From Massilia sp. NR 4-1 (GTDB lineage Bacteria > Pseudomonadota > Gammaproteobacteria > Burkholderiales > Burkholderiaceae_D): DNA of 64,000 nucleotides. A program made the position numbers and the translations under genes. Under the pieces are notes generated by a model that saw only the letters and a list, made by a program, of their open reading frames with translations, was not told the DNA's origin and did no database searches. Of this stretch, positions 36,866-45,057 are shown piece by piece; within the stretch, counting starts at the first letter, position 1, and the number at the start of each line of letters is the position of its first letter. The DNA lies in contig NZ_CP012201.1 in assembly GCF_001191005.1 (NCBI RefSeq), positions 3,100,001 to 3,164,000 of the forward strand, given 5' to 3'.

Positions 36866-38362
36866 TCAGCGCGCCAGCTCCACCAGCACCGCCGTGTACA
36901 TTTCCAGGTTCAGCATCAGCTGCTTATGGGTGATGAACTCGTGCTCGGAGTGGCCGGTGTAGACCTGGCCCGGCATGCCGGGGCCGAAACTGACCGCGTT
37001 CGGGAACAGGCGCGAATTGGTGCCGCCGCCGATCGACACCGGCTGCGCATCCTTGATGCCGGTATAGTGCGCGAACACATTCAGCAAAGTGGGGATCTGC
37101 GGCGCCTTCTCCTGGATCCATGGATCGCCGACATACATATTGAGGCTGGCCTTGGCGCCGCGCGCCGCGTTCCAGCCGTCGAAAGCCTGCTGGAATTCAG
37201 CCTTCAATTCATCGGCCGTCTTGCCGCGCGGACGGCGCAGATTGATGTTCAGCTCCAGGCCTTCATTCGACTGTTTCAGCACCGTGGGCGCCACCGTCAT
37301 CGGCCCCATGAAGCTGTCGCGGTAAGCGGCCTTGCCGAACTTCTCGCCATAGATGCCGGTGCCGATCGTCTCGTTCAGGAAGGACACCATATTCGCCGCC
37401 GACGTTCCCTGCCATGAACGCACATTGAGCGCATCGGCCAGCATGCTGATCGCGTTCACGCCATCTTCCGGCTTGGACGAGTGGGCCGACACGCCCCGCG
37501 CCTTGATCTTCAAGGTGCTGCCCTGCCAGTCGTACTGGTAGCGCATGCCTTTCTGCGCGGCGGCGCGGGCACGGATCTGCGCTTCCAGCTCCGGCGTGGC
37601 CTGGTCGATCACGGCGCTGGCATCTTCCGGAATCTGGCTGCCGAAGAAACCGCCGGCGAAGCTGCCCAGCACCGGGCCGGCGGCATTTTCCACCTGCACC
37701 CAATGCGGCAGCTTGACCGTCAGCGAACCATAGCCCTTCTCCGCCGTCACCACCGGATATTCGGCGTCGAGCGTGATGTTGACCTGGGGCGGCTCATGGT
37801 TTTTCAGGAAAGCTTCCAGCGGCGCCCAGTCGGATTCCTCGGCCATATACACATACAGCTCGATGCGCTTGCTCGGCGCCAGCTTGCGGTCCTTGATCGC
37901 CTTCATCGCGTACAGGGCGGTGGCGATCGGGCCTTTATCGTCTTCGGTGCCGCGGCCGATCAGGCGTCCCGGCTCGCTGGTGGTGTCCAGCTTGAAGGGC
38001 GACTGCTTCCATTTGGCGGGATCGACAGGCTGCACATCGCCGTGGGTGATCACGCCGACGCGTTCCTTGCCCTGGCCCATGCCGATCACCACCACATAGC
38101 CGTGGTCCTTGAAATCGAAGCCCAGGCGCTCCGCCTCCTGGCGCAGGAATTTCTTGAAGCCCGCATGCTCGGGATTGTTTTCGAATGCGATCTTCTTGTC
38201 TGCTACGGTATTGAAGCCGACCATGGTGGCCAGGCTCTTGATCATCTGCTTTTCGTAGGTGCTGCGGGCGTGGCGGGCGGTGCTGGTGGCGGCGTCGCTC
38301 AGGGGAGCGGCATGCAAAGGGGCTTGCAGCAGCAGGCCGAGAAGGGCAATCTTTTTCAGCAT
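36866..38362 (-). CDS. M20-family dipeptidase (PepV-like)
   Basis: 498 residues from MLKKIALLGLLLQAPLHAAP, a signal peptide, so periplasmic. Co-catalytic zinc ligands are seen in GVITHGDVQPVD, GRGTEDDKGPIA and the catalytic Glu region MAEESDW; the later GGGTNSRLFPNAVSFGPGMP holds the last ligand region. A lid domain interrupts the catalytic one, as in PepV/carnosinase-type enzymes. It cleaves dipeptides or related small peptides. A longer upstream frame is not supported. Confidence 0.93.
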   Translation of the reverse strand: MLKKIALLGLLLQAPLHAAPLSDAATSTARHARSTYEKQMIKSLATMVGFNTVADKKIAFENNPEHAGFKKFLRQEAERLGFDFKDHGYVVVIGMGQGKERVGVITHGDVQPVDPAKWKQSPFKLDTTSEPGRLIGRGTEDDKGPIATALYAMKAIKDRKLAPSKRIELYVYMAEESDWAPLEAFLKNHEPPQVNITLDAEYPVVTAEKGYGSLTVKLPHWVQVENAAGPVLGSFAGGFFGSQIPEDASAVIDQATPELEAQIRARAAAQKGMRYQYDWQGSTLKIKARGVSAHSSKPEDGVNAISMLADALNVRSWQGTSAANMVSFLNETIGTGIYGEKFGKAAYRDSFMGPMTVAPTVLKQSNEGLELNINLRRPRGKTADELKAEFQQAFDGWNAARGAKASLNMYVGDPWIQEKAPQIPTLLNVFAHYTGIKDAQPVSIGGGTNSRLFPNAVSFGPGMPGQVYTGHSEHEFITHKQLMLNLEMYTAVLVELAR

Positions 38363-38373
38363 ATGTCTCGTCG

Positions 38374-39111
38374 TTATTGGTAGTTGGACACGATCCGGTG
38401 AATCACGCCGTCGCGGTGCATGCCCGCGATGGCCGCATTCACGTCCGCCAGCGTCACGCCGGCCTTTTCCGACACGGCGCAGCGGGTCAGATAAGTCTTG
38501 ACGTGAAGCGGTGGATGGATCTCGATGTGATCGCCCAGTTTCAGCCGGTAGTCGAGCAAGGCCTTCAAGGTGGCGGCATGCCTTACCCTTCCCAAACCCA
38601 GCTTGCGCAGGTTGATCTCGTTGGAGGGGCCGTCGGCGCGCACGAACTGCGCGCCCAGGGCATGTTCCAACTCCGGATAATGATAGCCCAGGACGGTAGC
38701 AATCTGCTGGCCGCCCACATCGGCCACCGTCAGGGGGCGCGGCCAGCGCCGGTCCGAGACCAGCAGCTCGGTGACAGGGAAGAAGGGGGAGCTCCAGTAA
38801 AAGCTGCCCGGCAGCCATTCCGGCATATACATGCACAGCACGTCGGCGCGGCCCGCCTCCAGGGTCTGGGCAATGCGTTTGCGCGGCATCGCGAGAAATT
38901 GCGCGCGCCGTCCCAGCTGCTGCGCCAGCGCTTCGCCCAGGTCCTTATGGATGCCGCCCACCAGCTCTCCCGCGCGGAATTCGGAAATCGGCATTTCGGT
39001 GCCGGTGGCCACCAGCACGATCAAGCGCCCCGGATCGGCCAAGGCCGGCGCCGCCACCAGCAAGGCCGCCAGCAGGCTGTAAGCGGCCCGCCGCAGATGT
39101 CGAAATGTCAT
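38374..39111 (-). CDS. Periplasmic solute-binding protein (SBP family 3-like)
   Basis: 245 residues from MTFRHLRRAAYSLLAALLVAAPALA, a clean signal peptide; a start 5 codons earlier is also possible. The fold is of amino-acid binding proteins (GGIHKDLGEALAQQLGRRAQFL, GRADVLCMYMPEW, VGGQQIATVLGYHYPELEHAL). No ABC transporter genes accompany it, as with many stand-alone members in Oxalobacteraceae whose role is not known. It is 12 bases upstream of the M20 peptidase start and may be co-transcribed with it. Confidence 0.82.
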   Translation of the reverse strand: MTFRHLRRAAYSLLAALLVAAPALADPGRLIVLVATGTEMPISEFRAGELVGGIHKDLGEALAQQLGRRAQFLAMPRKRIAQTLEAGRADVLCMYMPEWLPGSFYWSSPFFPVTELLVSDRRWPRPLTVADVGGQQIATVLGYHYPELEHALGAQFVRADGPSNEINLRKLGLGRVRHAATLKALLDYRLKLGDHIEIHPPLHVKTYLTRCAVSEKAGVTLADVNAAIAGMHRDGVIHRIVSNYQ

Positions 39112-39257
39112 GAAACACAAATCCATACCAAGAGAAGGGTTACCAGTTTACCGTCTTTCGCCGCCGCTCCCCAAAAAGACATGCTGCATGCAAGCCATAC
39201 CCACGCGCGTGGCAGGGCCTTGCTTGAAAGCCCGCGCCACAGCCCAATATCGACGCC

Positions 39258-40250
39258 ATGACTATCCCATTCTCCGTACTCGACCTCTCCCCCATCGCCG
39301 AAGGCAGCGATGCCGCCACCTCGCTGCGCAATACGCTGGACCTGGCGCAGCATGCGGAGCGCTGGGGTTTTCAACGCTACTGGCTGGCCGAACACCACGG
39401 CATGCCGGGCATCGCCAGCGCCGCCACGGCGGTAGTGATGGCCCACGTCGCGGGCGGCACCTCCACCATCCGCGTCGGCGCGGGCGGCGTCATGCTACCC
39501 AACCATTCCCCGCTGGTGATCGCCGAGCAGTTCGGCACCCTGGCCGCCCTGCATCCGGGCCGCATCGACCTGGGTCTGGGCCGCGCACCCGGTTCCGACC
39601 AGGCCACCATGCGCGCCCTGCGCCGCCGCATGGACGCCAGCGCCGACGAGTTCCCGCAGGACGTGCTGGATCTGCAGGACTATCTGTCCGACCAACCGCG
39701 CCAGCAGATCAAGGCGGTGCCGGGCCAGGGTTCCAACGTGCCGCTGTGGATACTCGGCTCCAGCCTGTATGGCGCGCAGCTGGCAGCCCACTTCGGCCTG
39801 CCCTTCGCTTTTGCTTCGCATTTCGCGCCGCAGATGATGATGCAGGCGGTCTCGATTTACCGCGCCAATTTCCAGCCTTCGGCCCAGTTGCAAAAACCCT
39901 ATGTCATGCTGGGCTATAATGTGTTCGCTGCCGACAGCGACGAGGAAGCCCAGCTGCTGTCCACGTCGATGCAGCAAGCCTTTGTCAATCTTCGTTCCGG
40001 CCATCCCACGCGCCTGCCCCCGCCCAAAGCCGGCTACCGCCAGCAGATCGGGGCCGCCGAAAGCGCGATGCTCGATTCGGTGTTATCCTGCTCGGCCGTC
40101 GGTTCGCCGCATACGGTCGAGGCCCAGTTGCGCGCCTTCATCGCCGGCACCCGGCCGGACGAATTGATGATTACTTCGCAAATCTTCGAGCATAAGGCTC
40201 GCCTGCATTCCTACGCTTTAACGTCAGAGATCCACGCGCGCCTTGGCTGA
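39258..40250 (+). CDS. LLM-class flavin-dependent oxidoreductase (luciferase-like)
   Basis: 330 residues of the bacterial-luciferase-like family: FSVLDLSPIAEGSDAATSLRNTLDLAQHAERWGFQRYWLAEHHGMPGIA at the start, GGVMLPNHSPLVIAEQFGTLAALHPGRIDLGLGRAPG in the middle. Most members of this group (YhbW/MsnO8-like) use reduced FMN and oxygen; the substrate is unknown. It is followed after 20 bases by an MFS gene, perhaps a co-expressed exporter. Confidence 0.92.
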   Translation: MTIPFSVLDLSPIAEGSDAATSLRNTLDLAQHAERWGFQRYWLAEHHGMPGIASAATAVVMAHVAGGTSTIRVGAGGVMLPNHSPLVIAEQFGTLAALHPGRIDLGLGRAPGSDQATMRALRRRMDASADEFPQDVLDLQDYLSDQPRQQIKAVPGQGSNVPLWILGSSLYGAQLAAHFGLPFAFASHFAPQMMMQAVSIYRANFQPSAQLQKPYVMLGYNVFAADSDEEAQLLSTSMQQAFVNLRSGHPTRLPPPKAGYRQQIGAAESAMLDSVLSCSAVGSPHTVEAQLRAFIAGTRPDELMITSQIFEHKARLHSYALTSEIHARLG

Positions 40251-40270
40251 GTAAACCATAGGAGCCGCGA

Positions 40271-41482
40271 TTGACGCAGCCTAAGCATCACCACGAAATT
40301 TCACCGGCCATGGTCTGGCTGCTGGCCATCGCCAGCGGCCTGATTGTAGCCAATCTGTATTACGCCCAGCCGCTGGTGGGGCCGATCAGCCAGGCCACCG
40401 GCCTCGATCCCGGCGCGGCCGGCCTGATCGTCACCCTGACCCAGCTCGGCTACTGCGTCGGCCTGCTGTTCATCGTGCCGCTGGGCGATCTGGTGGAAAA
40501 CCGCCGCCTGGTCTTCATCGCGCTGCTGGTGGCGGCGCTGTCCCTGCTCGGCGCGGCCAGCACCAGCAACGCCACGCTGTTCCTGCTGGCAGCGCTCTGC
40601 ATCGGCATCAGCTGCGTGGCGGCCCAGGTGCTGGTGCCGTTCGCCGCCCACCTGTCCTCGCCCGAGAAGCGCGGCCAGACCGTGGGCTCGGTGATGAGCG
40701 GCCTGCTGATGGGCATCATGCTGGCGCGCCCGGTATCGAGCGTGGTGGCGGACCTGCTGGGCTGGCACGCCATCTTCTTCATTTCCGCTTTCGGCACGGC
40801 GGCCCTGGCCTTCGTCCTGCGCCGCAAGCTGCCCGAGCGCCAGCCGCAGAATGCGATCAGCTACCCTGCCCTGCTGGCGTCGCTCTGGCATCTGCTGCGC
40901 GACACGCCGGTGCTGCGCCGCCGCGCCCTGTACCAGGCCTGCATGTTCGGTGCTTTCAGCCTGTTCTGGACCACGGTGCCGCTGGTGCTGGCCGGTCCCC
41001 ATTTCCAGATGTCGCAGACCGGCATCGCCATCTTCGCCCTGGTCGGCGTGGGCGGCGCCGTGGTGTCGCCGATTGCCGGCCGCCGCGCCGACCAGGGCAA
41101 GGGCCATTCGACCACGCTGATTTCGCTGTGCGCGCCGGTGCTGGCTTTCGGCCTGCCGCTGGTACTGCATGGCGGGCATTATCTGGATCTGGCGCTGCTG
41201 GTGATGGCATCCATCGTGGTGGACATGGGCGTGTCGGGCAGCCTGGTGGTGGGACAGCGCGCCATCTTCTCGCTGGGCGCTGAGGTGCGCAGCCGCCTGA
41301 ACGGCCTGTTCATCGCCATCTTCTTCTTCGGCGGCGCCATCGGTTCCTCGCTGGGCGGCTGGATGTACGCACATCACGGCTGGAACGGCGTGCTGCTGGC
41401 CGGCCTTGGCTTCCCACTGGTGGCTCTGCTGGCCTTCGCTACCGAACCGCGTCCGCCGCGCGGCCTGGGCGCTCCAGCGTAA
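40271..41482 (+). CDS. MFS transporter
   Basis: 403 residues, about 12 membrane segments. It uses a TTG start with AGGAG upstream. The N-terminal QPLVGPISQATGLDPGAAGLIVTLTQLGYCVGLLFIVPLGDLVENRRLV is typical of the DHA1-like drug efflux branch (YnfM/Bcr-like). The substrate is not determinable. It is directly downstream of the luciferase-like gene. Confidence 0.9.
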   Translation: MTQPKHHHEISPAMVWLLAIASGLIVANLYYAQPLVGPISQATGLDPGAAGLIVTLTQLGYCVGLLFIVPLGDLVENRRLVFIALLVAALSLLGAASTSNATLFLLAALCIGISCVAAQVLVPFAAHLSSPEKRGQTVGSVMSGLLMGIMLARPVSSVVADLLGWHAIFFISAFGTAALAFVLRRKLPERQPQNAISYPALLASLWHLLRDTPVLRRRALYQACMFGAFSLFWTTVPLVLAGPHFQMSQTGIAIFALVGVGGAVVSPIAGRRADQGKGHSTTLISLCAPVLAFGLPLVLHGGHYLDLALLVMASIVVDMGVSGSLVVGQRAIFSLGAEVRSRLNGLFIAIFFFGGAIGSSLGGWMYAHHGWNGVLLAGLGFPLVALLAFATEPRPPRGLGAPA

Positions 41483-41522
41483 CTGCTCCACAGGCGGCGC
41501 GCCTTGCGCCGCCTGCCTTCCG

Positions 41523-41649
41523 GAGGCCGCTTCAAAATGACCGTGGCTAGGCGCAGCGCCAAGGCGGGGCGACGAAGACAGTGCGCCTGCACGGCAAGGA
41601 GCTGCGCCAAGGCGGAGCAACGACGCCACGGCCATTTTGAAGCGGCCTC
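41523..41649. repeat. 127-base intergenic element with 25-base inverted ends
   Basis: GAGGCCGCTTCAAAATGACC (start of 41523-41547) and its inverse (41625-41649) match at 24 of 25 bases. The interior has two related GCGCCAAGGCGG-A/G-GC blocks (from about 41557 and 41604). Looks like a small non-coding mobile or repeated element (MITE-like) placed between the MFS gene and the Fil-like operon end. It has no coding capacity. Confidence 0.7.
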
Positions 41650-42135
41650 TCAGTGCGCCCAGATGCGCAGTTCGCCGTGCATCGACATGCTGCCGTTGAT
41701 GTTCAAACTCCCCAGGCTGTTCGTCACCGGCGCCAGCGGATCGTTCTGCACGCTCAGCGACTCGTAGCCGAAGTTCGTGTATTTCACCTTGCCCGGCAGG
41801 CTCACCGCCACATACTGCCCGCCATCGGGACGCTTGCGCACATCGAGGCCGAGCGCAAACATATCGACCACGCCGCGCAGATTGCGGATCACCAGGTAGC
41901 GCGCATCGCCTTCGCCATGAAAACCGACGGCGATGCGGCTGTCGTTCACCGCACCGGGCAAGGTGGGATCGTTGATCACCAGATGGGTGGCGATGCTGAT
42001 GCCGTCGCGCCCCGTCACCTGTTCCAGTTCCTCGTCGTCGAGCGCGCGCAGCGGATCGGCGCGCAGCGGCAGGCAGCAGCACAGCAGAGCGCTCAGCAGC
42101 AGAGCGCGCGCCAACAGCAGGAAAGTGATCGTCAT
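41650..42135 (-). CDS. Exported FilA-like protein with VTG motif (161 aa)
   Basis: 161 residues, signal peptide to about residue 26, then LDDEELEQVTGRDGISI, the hallmark of the FilA-like 'putative pilus system' proteins. The rest is predicted beta-strand rich with Asn/Gly turns (SLGSLNINGSMSMHGEL), and it ends in IWAH like the 170-residue paralogue at 44052-44564. It is the last gene of the left operon and overlaps the preceding gene by 4 bases. The function is probably a structural or accessory surface protein; not demonstrated. Confidence 0.8.
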   Translation of the reverse strand: MTITFLLLARALLLSALLCCCLPLRADPLRALDDEELEQVTGRDGISIATHLVINDPTLPGAVNDSRIAVGFHGEGDARYLVIRNLRGVVDMFALGLDVRKRPDGGQYVAVSLPGKVKYTNFGYESLSVQNDPLAPVTNSLGSLNINGSMSMHGELRIWAH

Positions 42136-43214
42136 GGCCGGAATTTGATGTCGAGGTATTGGATCTGCACCGAACCGATGCGCGACGAACCGAAATCGGT
42201 GACGCCGCCGCCGGGATTGGTGAAGGAGATTTTATCGATCTGGATGCCGCCCTGCGGCGCCTGGCCGCTACCGTACTGCGCGTCCGGCCAGGCGATGCCG
42301 ATATGCAGGCGCGGACCGCCGTTCTGCGCCACGGCGTCGATGCTGCCCGGCTGCGCCGCCACATCGGCGATGACCCAGGGCTGGCCGGTGAAATTGCCCG
42401 CATTGTCCACCGCCCCGATGCGGATGCCGTCCATGGCCATCTGTCCCTGCGCTTCGTTGCGGCCATTGGCGCGCAAGGCCAGCTGGCCGATATCCATACG
42501 CACCGCCGCGCCGAAGGCCACGCCATCGCGCGTGCGCGGCGTGGAGAATTGCCAGCCGCCGCCGTACAACGCCAGATCCTTGAGCAGCACGGCACCGCCA
42601 TAGCTGTCGATGCCGTCCGCGCTCACGCCCCAGTCGTAGGCGAACTGCCATTTCTGCGCGCGATCCGCATTGCGCGGCATGTCGAGGCGGATCACGTCGG
42701 CCAGTCCCGGCGCGCCGTTGACGATGTCGATGCGATAAGGATCGGCAAACGGCTGGGCGCTGTCGCTGCGCGAGGCGCTCAGATATTCGCTGTACATGCT
42801 GCGGCCCGGCTGCGCCGTGTAAGTGACGCGCGCATCGCCGTCCATGCGGAAGCCGGACAGATCAAAGCTGACGCCATCGCCGCCGCGTACCGCCGACAAG
42901 GCCTTGTCGTTCAGCGGCTCCATGGCCGCCACATCGAACGCCACCAGCGCCGCCAGCACCAGGGCGCACAGCGCCATCACCGGCAACAGGCGCGCCGGCA
43001 GGTAATCGGCATGGTGGTCGGTGTACCCGGCAAGCGGCGCGGCAGGCGTCTCTGCGGACGCGCCGCGCCGGCCCAAGCGCAGGCGCAAGCGATACGCGGC
43101 GCGGCGCAAGCCATGCAGCTCGGGACGCAACGCTTCGCGGCATTCCGGGCGGTATTCGGCGCGCCACTCGTGGCGGCGCGCGCTGCCGTCGGGCAGGTGC
43201 GGATGGCGTTTCAT
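42132..43214 (-). CDS. Membrane-anchored FilA-like protein with VTG-type motif (360 aa)
   Basis: 360 residues. A basic hydrophilic N-terminus of about 70 residues is followed by a membrane segment (PVMALCALVLAALVAF) and then LNDKALSAVRGGDGVSFDLSGF, a variant of the shared motif in which VTG reads VRG. A beta-rich domain follows. The ATG at 43214 overlaps the previous stop (TGATG-like), and the gene overlaps the next by 4 bases, so the operon is translationally coupled. The cytoplasmic arm is unusual among the set. Confidence 0.75.
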   Translation of the reverse strand: MKRHPHLPDGSARRHEWRAEYRPECREALRPELHGLRRAAYRLRLRLGRRGASAETPAAPLAGYTDHHADYLPARLLPVMALCALVLAALVAFDVAAMEPLNDKALSAVRGGDGVSFDLSGFRMDGDARVTYTAQPGRSMYSEYLSASRSDSAQPFADPYRIDIVNGAPGLADVIRLDMPRNADRAQKWQFAYDWGVSADGIDSYGGAVLLKDLALYGGGWQFSTPRTRDGVAFGAAVRMDIGQLALRANGRNEAQGQMAMDGIRIGAVDNAGNFTGQPWVIADVAAQPGSIDAVAQNGGPRLHIGIAWPDAQYGSGQAPQGGIQIDKISFTNPGGGVTDFGSSRIGSVQIQYLDIKFRP

Positions 43215-44005
43215 CAGCGTCCCGGCGGCAGATTGGGCGGCAGTGCGCCCGTGGCGTTGATGGCGCTGAGCTTGTCGCGCCAGTTCATCCACATGCCCGC
43301 TTGCGCCATATCGGGCAGCTGATTCGTGCCGGGCGGCGCGGGGAACTGCACGCCCGTCTTCAGCATGGAAACCCAGAAGTCGCGGCTCGGGCCGGAGGCA
43401 TCGCCGGCGCGCACCGCGCCCAGTTGGGTGAAATTCATGCAAGGCGCGCTGCAGCTGCCGTCCCAGCGCTTGCCGCCCAGCGCATCGCTGCGCGAATCGA
43501 GCGCGATGGCGCTGCCGTCGGCGGCCTTGCCTTCCACCCGCAGCGAACCGGAGAGCGTATTGATCTTCATGCCGATATCGCCGCTGATGCTGTCGAAGCC
43601 GAAGCGCATGCCGACCGCTTCGCGCGGCGCGGCGGCGTTGCCGCTGTCGCGGTAGACGAATTCGAAATAGGGATTGCCGATCTGGACCAGGCGCTGCGCG
43701 GCGCTGCCGTCGCTGCGGCCGAACTGCAGATGGGCGATATCGATGTCGGCGCCCATGCCCTCGCGCGCCGCATAGCGGTAATCGCCCAGGCGCATGCTGC
43801 GCAGATTGGCGTTCAGCGTCACGTCCGCATCGAGGGCGATGCGGGTGAAGTCGAAACCGCCCAGGCGCGTGTTGCTGAGCGCGATCAAGCCCTGGCCCCG
43901 CGTGTGCGACAGTTCCTCGTCGCTCATCGGGTGCAACTGGGCTTGCGCCGCGCCGGCAGCAAAAAGGGCCGCCGCGAGGGCGGCCATCAAAATGGAGGCA
44001 TTCAT
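43214..44005 (-). CDS. Exported FilA-like protein (263 aa)
   Basis: 263 residues with a signal peptide (MNASILMAALAAALFAAGAAQAQ) and the motif MSDEELSHTRGQGLIALS, in which VTG is HTRG. The beta-rich remainder has two Cys (GSCSAPCMN) that could form a small disulfide loop. Second gene of the left operon. The ATG at 44005 lacks a clear ribosome site and may depend on upstream translation. Likely a surface or periplasmic component; function unknown. Confidence 0.78.
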   Translation of the reverse strand: MNASILMAALAAALFAAGAAQAQLHPMSDEELSHTRGQGLIALSNTRLGGFDFTRIALDADVTLNANLRSMRLGDYRYAAREGMGADIDIAHLQFGRSDGSAAQRLVQIGNPYFEFVYRDSGNAAAPREAVGMRFGFDSISGDIGMKINTLSGSLRVEGKAADGSAIALDSRSDALGGKRWDGSCSAPCMNFTQLGAVRAGDASGPSRDFWVSMLKTGVQFPAPPGTNQLPDMAQAGMWMNWRDKLSAINATGALPPNLPPGR

Positions 44006-44041
44006 GAGAGAAAAGAGGCGGCCGCGTGGGAGACGGCCGCC
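44006..44041 (-). terminator. Partial terminator after the FilA-like gene
   Basis: On the minus strand, CGGCCGCC/GGCGGCCG (44034-44041 and 44017-44024, perfect 8 bp) is followed by TCTTTTCTCTC (44006-44016). It lies between gene 1 and gene 2 of the left operon. A leaky terminator here would give more of the first product, as expected for a main structural subunit. Confidence 0.5.
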
Positions 44042-44051
44042 CCGGTCTGGA

Positions 44052-44564
44052 TTAGTGAGCCCAGATCCAGACTTGGGTGCCGCGCAGGTCCAGCTGGTTC
44101 ATGGCGAACGAGCCGAAGGAAGCAACGTTGTTGCCCATCTTGACGGCATCGACGCTGATGTTCAGCAGCTTGCCGGCTGCCACTTGCACGTCGGCCGGGA
44201 TGGCGATCTGCACCACGTCGCCGCCGGTTTGCGGGTTGTAGAAGGTGCCAGGATTGGTCACGCCGACTGCGCCAGCCGCTTGCAGGAAGGAGTTTTTCGA
44301 CAGGATGTCGATGCTGGCGGCAATCAGACCGGTGGCCTTGATGCCGTTGAAGCTAATCGAGCCGCCGCCCAGGCCGTTGGCGTCCAGTGGGTCCGTATCG
44401 GTGTAGACGAAGGAATCCATTTTGACGTTCAGGTTGGCGAAGATCGACACGCCGTCCTGGCCGGTGACAGCACTCAGTTCGGTGTCCTGGATCGGGGTCA
44501 TGGCCGATGCGGACAGGGCCAGGGAGGACAGTGCGGCAGCTACCAGGGTGGTGATCAGTTTCAT
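44052..44564 (-). CDS. FilA-like exported protein, likely main subunit (170 aa)
   Basis: 170 residues. Signal peptide cut near residue 21 (LALSASA), then IQDTELSAVTGQDGVSI at residues 25-41, the most canonical copy of the motif. The remainder is Gly/Ala/Asn-rich beta sequence without Cys, ending in WIWAH. This matches proteins annotated as pilus-system FilA in Acinetobacter and DUF6160-like proteins elsewhere, whose function is little studied. CGGAG precedes the ATG. First gene of the left operon, followed by a partial terminator. Confidence 0.82.
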   Translation of the reverse strand: MKLITTLVAAALSSLALSASAMTPIQDTELSAVTGQDGVSIFANLNVKMDSFVYTDTDPLDANGLGGGSISFNGIKATGLIAASIDILSKNSFLQAAGAVGVTNPGTFYNPQTGGDVVQIAIPADVQVAAGKLLNISVDAVKMGNNVASFGSFAMNQLDLRGTQVWIWAH

Positions 44565-44673
44565 CGTTTTATCTCCGTTGTGTATGTGTCTATGTGTGTG
44601 ATGGGACTACCTGTTTTCCTGCACTTCCTTGGCCGGCTTGCCCTGATGGGGCGCGACGGCCGAAGCACTGCTC

Positions 44674-44951
44674 TTAATATTATTTCAATATTAATTAAAT
44701 TTATGATAGGAGTTGCCGCCGACCGCGGTCTACGTTCTTGCGCTGACCGGAAAAGCCAAACGCTTGTCCCTGCAAGCCATTCAGAGGGAGGGCTGTGTTG
44801 TATGCGCGTCAACTGCGTTAGCATAAGTTCGCAACAAAAGGACTAGAGTCACCGTTCTAATTTTTTGGCTGCGAGGCGATACCACTTTATGCGTTAATAA
44901 ATTACAAAAATATCAAGAACGACTGTACACAAAATAAAGCACGGTCGTTCT
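44674..44951. promoter_or_regulatory. Divergent control region of the envelope cluster
   Basis: The 406-base gap 44565-44970 holds no convincing gene except near its right end. It contains the perfect inverted repeat TTAATATT-ATTTC-AATATTAA (44674-44694) in an AT-rich stretch near the left promoter, and AGAACGAC/GTCGTTCT arms (44916-44923 and 44944-44951) just before the right operon's leader. The second pair brackets AATAAAGCACGGTCG, resembling the etfB operator. These are candidate regulator sites. Confidence 0.5.
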
Positions 44952-44970
44952 AATAAAACTAGGAGACAGC

Positions 44971-45057
44971 ATGGGAGTAGGACAAACAGGCCGTTCGGCG
45001 GCCTATGGCAGCGCTCACCCTGAAACTTTGCACACCCCATGGAGGCAGCCATGCTGA
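44971..45057 (+). CDS. 28-residue leader-like ORF before the C39 peptidase gene
   Basis: ATG at 44971 follows AGGAG at a 5-base spacing. The ORF starts MGVGQTGRSAAYG, contains two Gly-rich positions and ends in RQPC, with a TGA at 45055-45057 that overlaps the start of the C39 gene by 7 bases. The overlap suggests coupled translation. It could be a regulatory leader or a small peptide substrate; a C39 peptidase next to a small peptide invites the second idea, but there is no double-glycine leader. Confidence 0.45.
   Translation: MGVGQTGRSAAYGSAHPETLHTPWRQPC

Noticed and set aside
38363..38836. N-terminal extension of the M20 dipeptidase frame
   Set aside because: The extension is Arg/Pro-rich shadow sequence over the solute-binding-protein gene; a signal peptide begins at 38362.
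44561..44824. 87-codon minus-strand frame over the FilA-like gene's upstream region
   Set aside because: It covers the AT-rich promoter region, has no ribosome site, and shows no recognisable protein character.
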